5,032 nt of DNA, taken from assembly GCA_903858055.1 (NCBI GenBank), contig CAIOHM010000160.1:1-5032 (forward strand). Direction: 5' to 3'. Source of the stretch: an uncultured delta proteobacterium (GTDB lineage: Bacteria > Myxococcota_A > Polyangia > Polyangiales > Polyangiaceae). The position numbers were made by a program, and so were the translations under genes. Below the pieces are notes generated by a model. That model did not search any database and was not told the origin of the DNA. It saw nothing but the letters and a program-made list of their open reading frames with translations. Positions 1-5,032 of this stretch are shown here, piece after piece (the stretch's first letter is position 1; each line of letters starts with the position of its first letter).

Positions 1-1086
1 GGTGCGACCACGCTTTCGGGGATCACGGGCGAGCCGGTCCACGAGGGCATGTGGGATGCAAGCATCGAGGGGGAACTCCACGTGCTCCTGGCGCAGGGGG
101 CCGATGCGCTCCTCGTGGTTCCGGCCACTGCCGATCGGATCGCGGTGTTCGCCCAAGGCCGCGCGGAGGATCTCTTGGGGGCCCTCGCGCTTTGCGTGGC
201 GTGCCCCGTCTTCGTGGCGCCGGCCATGCATCCGCGCATGTGGGCGCACGCGGCCACGCAGGCAAACGTCGTCGCGCTTCGCGAACGGGGCGTGCGCTTT
301 CTCGGGCCGGTCTCGGGCGAAGTCGCAAGCGGCGATCGCGGCGTCGGCCGCATGGAGGAGCCTGCGGCCATCGTCGACGCGCTCGCGGCGGCGCTGGCGG
401 AGCCGTCGCGTGCGCTCACCGGCCGGCACGTGCTCGTCACCGCTGGGCCCACGGTCGAAGACCTCGATCCCGTGCGCTTTCTGACGAACCGGTCTTCCGG
501 GAAGATGGGCTTTGCGATCGCCGCGGAGGCCGCGCGCCTCGGTGCGCGTGTGACCCTCGTGGCCGGCCCCGTGTCGTTGCCGACGCCCGCCGGCGTCACG
601 CGCCTCGACGTTCGCAGCGCCGCAGACATGCAGCGCGCGATCGAGGCTGTGCTCGGCGAAGCTCTCGCGGGCGCGGACGCGGTCATCATGGCCGCGGCGG
701 TCGCGGACTACCGCCCGGTGCAGCGATCGGCGACGAAGCTCAAGAAGGCGGGTGAACACGCGGCGATCGAGCTCGTGCGCAATCCGGACCTCCTCGCCGA
801 GCTTGGCGCGCGTCGTAACGCCGTGCGCCCGGTGCTCGCGGGGTTCGCCCTGGAGACCGGCGACGATGCCTCCGTGGAAGGCTACGCACGCGGAAAGCTC
901 GCAAGCAAGCGCTGCGATCTCATCGTCGCGAACGAGGCGTCGACCGCTCTCGAGGGCGACGCGAACCGCATTCGCATTTTCGCGAGCGAGGGCGACGTCG
1001 CGGGGCCTTTCGAAGGCTCGAAGGTGGAGCTCTCCGCGCGCATCGTCGAGGCCGTCGTCGCGCGCCTTTCGAAGGAAAACCCATGA
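1..1086 (+). CDS. coaBC: Bifunctional phosphopantothenoylcysteine decarboxylase / phosphopantothenate-cysteine ligase (CoaBC, Dfp), 5' end outside window
   Basis: CoaBC is a cytoplasmic enzyme of coenzyme A synthesis. Its CoaB half joins cysteine to 4'-phosphopantothenate using CTP, and its FMN-binding CoaC half decarboxylates the product to 4'-phosphopantetheine. The frame is open from base 1 with no start, so the protein is truncated by the window edge; 361 residues are visible. Against E. coli Dfp, recalled from memory, about 48 N-terminal residues are missing. CoaC part (visible residues 1 to about 120): active-site His27 in ELHVLLAQGAD (E. coli His75), PATAD, PAMHPRMW at 74-81, ASGDRGVGRM at 109-118. 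CoaB part (about 135-361): TAGPTVEDLDPVRF, NRSSGKMG starting at Asn163 (E. coli Asn210), PVSLPTP, AAAVADYRP at 231-239, KLKK at 246-249, RNPDLL, GFALETG, DLIVANE. Odd: His77 and Ser110 replace the usual Asn and Cys of the CoaC signatures (see findings). The gene ends in TGA overlapping the thiS ATG, indicating translational coupling. Identity is very secure. Confidence 0.97.
   Translation, partial: GATTLSGITGEPVHEGMWDASIEGELHVLLAQGADALLVVPATADRIAVFAQGRAEDLLGALALCVACPVFVAPAMHPRMWAHAATQANVVALRERGVRFLGPVSGEVASGDRGVGRMEEPAAIVDALAAALAEPSRALTGRHVLVTAGPTVEDLDPVRFLTNRSSGKMGFAIAAEAARLGARVTLVAGPVSLPTPAGVTRLDVRSAADMQRAIEAVLGEALAGADAVIMAAAVADYRPVQRSATKLKKAGEHAAIELVRNPDLLAELGARRNAVRPVLAGFALETGDDASVEGYARGKLASKRCDLIVANEASTALEGDANRIRIFASEGDVAGPFEGSKVELSARIVEAVVARLSKENP
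1072..1077 (+). promoter_or_regulatory. Shine-Dalgarno sequence for thiS, inside the end of coaBC
   Basis: AAGGAA lies just upstream of the ATG at 1083, within the last codons of coaBC; its AGGA core (1073-1076) is six bases from the ATG. It supports this ATG as the thiS start and, with the ATGA overlap, suggests that ribosomes finishing coaBC re-initiate on thiS. Seen directly in the sequence; its use is inferred. Confidence 0.6.
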
Positions 1087-1283
1087 AGATCGTCGTGAAC
1101 GGTGAAGCGAGCGAAGTACCCGCAGGGCTCACGGTGCGCGCGTTGCTCGACCACCTTGGGCTCACCACGGGGCTCGTGGCGGTCGAAGTCAACAAGACCA
1201 TCGTCGTCCGCGCCAACCACGCCGACCACGCCCTCGCCGACGGCGACGTGGTCGAGCTCGTTCAGCTCGTCGGCGGCGGCTGA
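1083..1283 (+). CDS. thiS: Sulfur carrier protein ThiS
   Basis: This 66-residue protein has the normal length and layout of ThiS, the ubiquitin-like (beta-grasp) carrier of thiamine biosynthesis. In the family, ThiF or an equivalent adenylates the C-terminal glycine, which then becomes a thiocarboxylate that donates sulfur to thiazole formation by ThiG. Visible features are the N-terminal strand MKIVVNGEASEV, the helix TVRALLDHLGL, the central VAVEVNKTIV, the ADGDVVELVQLVGGG segment and the obligatory C-terminal Gly-Gly (residues 65-66). The start is set by the AAGGAA ribosome site and the ATGA overlap with coaBC. The usual partner thiG does not follow: the next gene is convergent and its stop is 4 bp away, so thiS is last in its operon. 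A MoaD-like carrier is the alternative, but length and sequence favour ThiS. Confidence 0.9.
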   Translation: MKIVVNGEASEVPAGLTVRALLDHLGLTTGLVAVEVNKTIVVRANHADHALADGDVVELVQLVGGG

Positions 1284-1290
1284 GCGCTCA
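1281..1290. other. Perfect 10-bp palindrome formed by two convergent stop codons
   Basis: TGAGCGCTCA is its own reverse complement. It contains the thiS stop (1281-1283), four bases GCGC, and the stop of the minus-strand lipoprotein gene (1288-1290). The gap is too short for a dedicated terminator and there is no T-run on either side, so transcripts from both sides probably run into the opposite gene. The palindrome may be a chance result of TGA-GCGC-TCA. Confidence 0.4.
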
Positions 1291-2091
1291 GAACGCGATG
1301 TCGGCGGCGCTGCGCGGCGCCACCTTGAGGCTGAAGAAGTAGGTCACGACACCGGTGACGGAGGCGAAGGACGTGCGGCTCCCCACGGCGCCCTGGATGT
1401 CCATCAGCTCGTTCGAGATCGCCGGGGCGCTCGCGCCGCTCGCGATGTCGCCGGTCACGCGGCCCTTTCCGTCGTCCTCCCACTTCGAGACGCGGACGTT
1501 CGTGAGCTTCACGAGCATGCCGATGTACTGCTTGCCGGTCTCCCAGTTCGCGAGCATCGCGGGCGTAACCTCCGCAGGCGCCGGCGGCACGTACTCGAAC
1601 GCGAAGTTGCCCGTCGCGTAAGCGAGCTGCGGAAGGTACTGGCCCGCAGGGAACGTGACAGTCGTGCCGATCGTCGTGTTCTCTTGGTATTTTCCGCCAA
1701 TGAGTTCGAAGACGTCACCGGGTGCCGGGGTCGACGAAGCGGGGAGGAGCGTCGGGCGGTAGAGCGAGACACCGGAGTAAGGCGCGCTCGAACTCACGTC
1801 TTGCACGTAGACGGCGCCGCGACCCTTGCCGTCGCGCGTCTCGTCGTAGTTGTCGATGGCGACGACGACGGCGCGCCCTACGTTCATCGTAGGCTGTGCC
1901 GCGGGATCGCGCCGCGTGGGCGACTGCGGGTTGCGCTGGCAGGCGATGCGGTTCGGTTCGGCGCTCGCGCTCGTGAGGCAGTCCGTCTCTTCGCCTGGCG
2001 TGAAGGTGCTCTTTGGGTCTCCTGGGCGCGTGCTCGCTCCGCACGCTGCAACGAGAACCGAGATGCCAAAAACGAGAGCCGTGCGCGCCAT
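1288..2091 (-). CDS. Predicted outer-membrane or periplasmic lipoprotein with two OB-like repeats
   Basis: The function is unknown. The protein (267 residues from the ATG at 2091) begins with a classical lipoprotein signal: MARTALVFGISVLVAAC, with a short basic start, a hydrophobic core and lipobox VAAC, giving lipidated Cys17 followed by Gly. A GTG at 2127 would add 12 residues before this signal; the ATG is preferred because it places the signal at the N-terminus. After a linker with two further cysteines about 15 residues apart (DC and IAC, a possible disulfide), two related blocks follow. Block 1 has VVVAIDNY, then DGKGRGAVYVQD at 87-98 and GDVFELIGG. Block 2 has MLVKLTNVRVSKWEDDGKGR, with DGKGR at 207-211, and ends FASVTGVVTYFF then LAPRSAADI. 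The pattern of a ligand strand, a DGKGR turn and a closing V-x-G strand resembles OB-fold modules of secreted bacterial proteins; this is inference. It lies downstream of the Fe-S gene, 71 bp apart on the same strand, so is probably in its operon. No clear ribosome site is visible. Confidence 0.85.
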   Translation of the reverse strand: MARTALVFGISVLVAACGASTRPGDPKSTFTPGEETDCLTSASAEPNRIACQRNPQSPTRRDPAAQPTMNVGRAVVVAIDNYDETRDGKGRGAVYVQDVSSSAPYSGVSLYRPTLLPASSTPAPGDVFELIGGKYQENTTIGTTVTFPAGQYLPQLAYATGNFAFEYVPPAPAEVTPAMLANWETGKQYIGMLVKLTNVRVSKWEDDGKGRVTGDIASGASAPAISNELMDIQGAVGSRTSFASVTGVVTYFFSLKVAPRSAADIAF

Positions 2092-2162
2092 GAGCGAGAA
2101 GCTACCAAAAGCCCCGCGCTCAAGCACGGAATCTCACGGCTGCGTTGCTCGGCACGCCGCGG

Positions 2163-2612
2163 TCATCGCAGCGCAGCGGGCGGAAGCGAGCGCTTGGGGT
2201 CGAGCTCGGTCCCCTTCTTCCGAACGAACCGCACGAGGTCGCGCATGGGCACGCGTGCGGGGCAGTCCGCCTCGAGCGCCGCGAGCGCCCCCTCGTCGAC
2301 CGCGGCGAACGACTCGAGCGCGACGCCGTAATCCGGCATGCTCTTGCTCGACGCGAGGAAGAGGTTCATCGGGCCGCCGGCGTTCGCGCGGAGCCCTGGC
2401 GGCAGGTCGCCGATCGCGCAGAGCCCGCAGGCGATGCAGCCGCGAGCATTGTCGACGAAGTCTCGGTCTTCGCTCGAGAGGGAGACGAGGTCGTCGCGGC
2501 GGTAAGCGTCGCGGAAGGCTTCGAGGCCGCGATGGCGCCCCACGAGCCGCGCACCGAACACGCGCAGCAGGCTCCATGCGAGGAGGAAGACCGTCCGAAC
2601 GAACGCGACCAT
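2163..2612 (-). CDS. Small membrane-anchored protein with a single predicted 4Fe-4S site
   Basis: This 149-residue protein (ATG at 2612; a GTG directly before it at 2615 is an alternative start) is of unknown function, probably an electron-transfer or redox-sensing protein. Residues 2-20 (VAFVRTVFLLAWSLLRVFG) are hydrophobic and likely form an N-terminal membrane anchor. A conserved-looking stretch GLEAFRDAYRRDDLVSLS leads to GCIACGLCAIGD, with Cys59, Cys62 and Cys65 spaced CxxCxxC. A fourth cysteine lies far away in DCPARVPMRDLVRFVR (Cys117). These are the only cysteines. The CP-x-x-VP end matches the second motif of two-cluster ferredoxins such as those in HdrC, GlpC or SdhB-like proteins, but its CxxCxxC is absent, and the fourth position of the first motif is Asp69. 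I therefore expect one 4Fe-4S cluster. The gene precedes the lipoprotein gene on the same strand and diverges from the LD-carboxypeptidase gene. The Fe-S call is firm; the role is not. Confidence 0.82.
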   Translation of the reverse strand: MVAFVRTVFLLAWSLLRVFGARLVGRHRGLEAFRDAYRRDDLVSLSSEDRDFVDNARGCIACGLCAIGDLPPGLRANAGGPMNLFLASSKSMPDYGVALESFAAVDEGALAALEADCPARVPMRDLVRFVRKKGTELDPKRSLPPAALR

Positions 2613-2702
2613 CACGCCAGTGTAGCGCGAAGCGAAGCACGGGAAAACGTCGCTGCCCTTCGAGGCTTCCGGGCCGCGCCAGCGCAGCGTAACCTCCTCC
2701 CC
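2613..2702. promoter_or_regulatory. Divergent intergenic region between the Fe-S gene and the LD-carboxypeptidase gene
   Basis: These 90 bases are the only non-coding stretch of any length and must hold promoters for both directions unless transcription reads in from further away. Neither flanking start codon has a Shine-Dalgarno sequence. Directly before the carboxypeptidase ATG is a pyrimidine run CCTCCTCCCC (2693-2702), which is the opposite of a ribosome site. A weak -10-like TAACCT (2690-2695) sits 7 bp before that ATG. No inverted repeat strong enough to call an operator was found. Confidence 0.45.
2619..2647 (-). promoter_or_regulatory. Candidate sigma-70-like promoter for the Fe-S protein gene
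   Basis: On the minus strand TTTTCC (2642-2647) and TACACT (2619-2624) are separated by exactly 17 bases. The -10 element matches TATAAT at four of six positions, the -35 matches TTGACA at only three. A start seven bases after the -10 would fall on the A of the ATG at 2612, implying a leaderless mRNA, which fits the lack of a ribosome site. Such matches arise by chance, so confidence is low. Confidence 0.25.
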
Positions 2703-3584
2703 ATGGTGCGCTTCCCGCGCTTTCTTTCACCCGGTGACCGTGTTGCGCTCGTTGCGCCCTCGAGCCCGTTCGAGGCAGCCGAGTTCCTGGCGGCGCGCGA
2801 GCGGCTCGCACGCGAGTTCGAGGTGGTGGTCGGTTCGGATGTCGCTTCCCGCGACGACTACCTCGCGGGGTCCGACACGCGTCGCCTCGTCGAGCTTCAA
2901 GAGGCCCTCGACGACGAGCGCGTTGCGGCCGTGATCGCCGTCCGTGGTGGCTACGGCGCGGGTCGCATCGCCGGGCATCTCGACCCCACGCGTTTCCGCG
3001 TCAGCCCAAAATGGATCGCGGGCTTCAGCGACATCACCGTGCTTCACGCGTGGGCGCAGCGTCAGGGCATCGCGTCGCTTCACGCGCCGAACGCAGGGGG
3101 CGCGGGTCGCCTCGAGGAAGACGCGCAGAGCCTTGTCGATGCGCTGTGTGGTCGCCGCACGTCGTCGCAGTGGGAGGTGCATTCCTTTCGAGCTTTCGAC
3201 GCGGTCGAAGGGCTTGCGGCCGGAGGAAACCTCACGGTGCTGGCCTACGAAGCCGTCGCGGGGCGCCTCCCCTCGATGCACGGACGCGTACTCTTCCTCG
3301 AAGACGTCGGAGAGCGAGTGTACCGCATCGACCGCATGCTCGCGGCCCTCGCCGACGGCGGCTTCTTCGCGGGCGTGCGCGCGATCGTCTTCGGTCACTT
3401 CACGCGCTGCGAAGGCGCGCCGAACGGCCGCACGCTCGCACGTCTCGCGCGCGAACTCGAAGAGCGTTTGGGTATTCCCGTAGTGCACGGGGCGCCCTTC
3501 GGCCATGAAGCGCCAAACGAGCCCTTCGCCCAAGGCGCGCTCGTGCGGGTCGAACCGGAAGCGGTCACGTTTTCGAAGGAGTAG
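2703..3584 (+). CDS. ldcA: LD-carboxypeptidase, peptidase family S66 (LdcA-like)
   Basis: Family S66 serine peptidases of the LdcA type act in the cytoplasm, where they remove the terminal D-Ala from murein tetrapeptides imported during cell-wall recycling, producing tripeptides for reuse. The 293-residue length is typical. The N-terminus MVRFPRFLSPGDRVALVAPSSPF has the family's PGD-x-v-a-lvaPSSP opening and no signal peptide, which supports the ATG at 2703 although the frame is open further upstream (antisense to the Fe-S gene). Other landmarks are AVRGGYGAGRI at 79-89, nucleophile Ser109 in GFSDIT, Glu200 in LFLEDVGERVYRIDRML, and His268 in GAPFGHEAPNE. The Glu-to-His spacing of 68 matches the recalled P. 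aeruginosa enzyme (Ser115, Glu217, His285), so the triad appears complete. The related MccF immunity proteins, which cleave microcin C, share this fold; nothing nearby suggests a microcin locus, so recycling is more likely. It stands alone on its strand, with a convergent gene 36 bp downstream. Confidence 0.93.
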   Translation: MVRFPRFLSPGDRVALVAPSSPFEAAEFLAARERLAREFEVVVGSDVASRDDYLAGSDTRRLVELQEALDDERVAAVIAVRGGYGAGRIAGHLDPTRFRVSPKWIAGFSDITVLHAWAQRQGIASLHAPNAGGAGRLEEDAQSLVDALCGRRTSSQWEVHSFRAFDAVEGLAAGGNLTVLAYEAVAGRLPSMHGRVLFLEDVGERVYRIDRMLAALADGGFFAGVRAIVFGHFTRCEGAPNGRTLARLARELEERLGIPVVHGAPFGHEAPNEPFAQGALVRVEPEAVTFSKE

Positions 3585-3589
3585 CCGTC

Positions 3590-3609
3590 CGCGCGAAGGT
3601 CGTCGCGCG
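3590..3609. terminator. Weak GC hairpin between convergent genes
   Basis: CGCGCG (3590-3595) can pair with CGCGCG (3604-3609) around an eight-base loop in the 36-bp gap between the carboxypeptidase gene and the minus-strand repeat-protein gene. An overlapping 12-bp palindrome, CGTCGCGCGACG, lies at 3601-3612. No T-run follows on either strand, so this is at most a weak bidirectional terminator, and CG-rich repeats are common by chance at this base composition. Confidence 0.2.
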
Positions 3610-3620
3610 ACGCTTGCCGC

Positions 3621-5032
3621 TCACGCGAGCTCGCCGGCATCGGGGACCGACTCGAGGGCCGAGTCGTCGAGGAGCTCGCTGCTCGCGAGGGCCTCGGGGA
3701 TCACGTCGTCGTCGATCGACCCTGCCTCGAGTGCACCGTGGTCGCTCGCATGTGCGTCGATGGCGTCGTCGGAAACGTCCGTCACGTCGTCGTCGCCAAA
3801 GGAATCGCCCTCCAAGGCCGACGTCGCGTCGACCTCGGCAAGCTCGACCGCGGAGGTCGTCGCGACGTCACCGCCAACGGCCTCGAGCGCGGTCGGTTCG
3901 CTTGGGCGCGGGGCGGGGGCCTCGACCTCGAGCGTCGTCGTGGTCGTCGCTTCGGCGGTGAAGTCGAGCGCGGCGCCCGTGAGCGCCAACGCGGGCGCCG
4001 TAGGGGCGGGCGTGCTGATCCGCGCACCGATCGCGCGAGCCTTCGCACGCTCGAGGGCGGCCGTGGCGTGCGAGTCCTTCGGGTCGAGGCGCAAGACGCG
4101 GCGCCAGGCGTCGGCCACTTCGCGCGGGTCTCCGTCGGCCGTTCGTTCGAGCACCTCGGCGATGCGGCGGGCGAGGCCAATGCGTCGGCCTTGATCTTTT
4201 TCGTGCGACCAACGCTTCTCGAGCGAGGCGACGAGGTCTCCGGTGCGCCCTGCTTGCTCGAGGACGGCCTCGAGGAGCTCGCGATGCGAGGCGTTGCGGT
4301 CGACGAGCTTGCTCGCGACGGCCATCGCGTCGTCCAAGCGCCCCGCCGCGCGCAGCGCATCGGCCCACGCAGCCGCGAGCGGTTCGAAGGCTTCTTCGCG
4401 GCAAAGTTCACAAGCACGCGCCAGCGCGGCGAGCTTCTCCTCGGGCTCGGTGCCCACCATGTTCGGGTCTTCGTAGGCCAGTGGCATGAGCGCGAGCGCG
4501 CGGGCCCGCGCCTCGACACGAACGTTCCGATCGACCCCGAGGCGCTCGCACGCCGCGACGAGCGCGTGGAGCGCAGGCAACGAGAGGTCGCTCGCCATCG
4601 CGACGAGCGCGTCGATCACACGCGCGTCACCAGTCTGTGCCGCGAGGCGCGCGGCGTCGACGTGGCCGGCGACCGACCGGAGCACGGGGCCGATCGCATC
4701 ACCGCCACCTTGCACGCGTGCGAGCACGTCACGCAGCGCCTCGTGGAACGAATCGCTTGAGAAATCCCTCACCTGCGTGAGCATGATCGCTGCCTCGCGA
4801 GCGCTTGGCGCGAGGGCCAGCGCGAGCGAGACCACCTCGGCAGGACGCTCGGTCGCCGGGAGGTCGACGTGCGCGCGGACCGAAGCGAAGGCTTCGCCCG
4901 CGAGTCCGAGCGCCGCGAAAGCGTTTGCCTCGGCGACCGCGTCGACGCCGAGCGGCGCGGGGCCCACCAGCGCGAAGAGCTCCCGCGCGTGGGAAGCTTG
5001 ACCTCGCGCGGCCGACAGCGCGAGCGCACGAC
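3621..5032 (-). CDS. Helical-repeat (TPR-like) protein with acidic low-complexity C-terminal tail, N-terminus outside window
   Basis: The frame stays open to the right edge, so 469 residues of a longer protein are visible. A GTG at 4967 could be read as a start, but the residues before it (for example ARELFAL) continue the same helix-rich pattern, so I take the gene as truncated. Visible residues 1 to about 335 are dense in Ala, Leu, Arg and Glu and look like paired amphipathic helices. The most TPR-like pieces are WADALRAAGRLDDAMAVASK (about 219-238) and DAWRRVLRLDPKDSHATAAL (about 302-321). No enzymatic motif is visible. From about residue 337 composition changes to Ala/Thr/Pro with a run of five Thr, and the last 90 residues (3624-3893) hold 26 Asp or Glu and no Lys or Arg. 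Helical repeats of this kind usually act as protein-binding scaffolds; the partner is unknown. I do not recognise the specific family. Confidence 0.82.
   Translation of the reverse strand, partial: RALALSAARGQASHARELFALVGPAPLGVDAVAEANAFAALGLAGEAFASVRAHVDLPATERPAEVVSLALALAPSAREAAIMLTQVRDFSSDSFHEALRDVLARVQGGGDAIGPVLRSVAGHVDAARLAAQTGDARVIDALVAMASDLSLPALHALVAACERLGVDRNVRVEARARALALMPLAYEDPNMVGTEPEEKLAALARACELCREEAFEPLAAAWADALRAAGRLDDAMAVASKLVDRNASHRELLEAVLEQAGRTGDLVASLEKRWSHEKDQGRRIGLARRIAEVLERTADGDPREVADAWRRVLRLDPKDSHATAALERAKARAIGARISTPAPTAPALALTGAALDFTAEATTTTTLEVEAPAPRPSEPTALEAVGGDVATTSAVELAEVDATSALEGDSFGDDDVTDVSDDAIDAHASDHGALEAGSIDDDVIPEALASSELLDDSALESVPDAGELA

Noticed and set aside
1067..1076. 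Sequence TTTCGAAGGA repeated near the ends of coaBC and the LD-carboxypeptidase gene (3571-3580)
   Set aside because: Ten bases, coding in both places (FSKE/LSKE-type ends), no further similarity around them; likely chance.
2125..2127. GTG start for the lipoprotein
   Set aside because: It would put 12 extra residues before the signal peptide; the ATG at 2091 gives a standard lipoprotein leader.
1102..2331. Long plus-strand open frame (409 codons) antisense to the lipoprotein gene
   Set aside because: Arg- and Ala-rich translation with no recognisable motif. The opposite strand encodes a protein with a clear lipoprotein signal and normal composition. Such shadows are expected in GC-rich DNA.
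2145..2702. In-frame upstream extension of the LD-carboxypeptidase
   Set aside because: It is open for 186 codons but lies antisense to the Fe-S gene, is not LdcA-like, and the family's normal N-terminus begins at the ATG at 2703.
3738..4760. 340-codon plus-strand open frame antisense to the repeat protein
   Set aside because: Composition is Arg/Gly-rich without motifs, while the minus strand gives a coherent helical protein.
4965..4967. GTG as the start of the helical-repeat protein
   Set aside because: The frame is open to the window edge and upstream residues continue the same helical pattern, so truncation by the window is more likely.

Overview
This is a GC-rich, densely coding window. 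The style of its proteins (lipobox lipoproteins with little recognisable homology, a long alpha-helical repeat protein with an acidic tail, a small one-cluster Fe-S protein) fits a large-genome deltaproteobacterium or myxobacterium (Polyangia-like). That assignment is inference from gene character and base composition; there is no rRNA or other phylogenetic marker here. I see no mobile element, CRISPR array, tRNA or rRNA, and no gene-free stretch longer than about 90 bases.

Layout. (1) 1-1283, plus strand: the 3' part of coaBC (coenzyme A biosynthesis), entering from the left edge, then thiS (thiamine sulfur carrier), overlapping coaBC by the four bases ATGA. (2) 1288-2612, minus strand: a small membrane-anchored iron-sulfur protein (2163-2612) followed downstream by a lipoprotein (1288-2091), probably co-transcribed. 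The lipoprotein stop lies 4 bp from the thiS stop. (3) 2613-2702: a 90-bp divergent promoter region. (4) 2703-3584, plus strand: an S66-family LD-carboxypeptidase (murein tetrapeptide recycling) with its Ser-Glu-His triad visible. (5) 3621-5032, minus strand: the C-terminal 469 residues of a helical-repeat (TPR-like) protein with a strongly acidic tail, running off the right edge.

The genes do not form one pathway. coaBC-thiS is a cofactor pair, the carboxypeptidase is a cell-wall recycling enzyme, and the Fe-S/lipoprotein pair is of unknown function.

The observations most worth a second look are: (a) the CoaC half of CoaBC carries substitutions at two catalytic signature positions (Asn to His in PxMNxxMW, Cys to Ser in ACGD) while its active-site His and the whole CoaB half look intact; (b) the small Fe-S protein keeps exactly the four cysteines that would bind one cluster of a two-cluster ferredoxin and has lost the other four; (c) the lipoprotein appears to be an internal duplication of an OB-like unit. 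I do not see convincing evidence of a wholly new multi-gene system.
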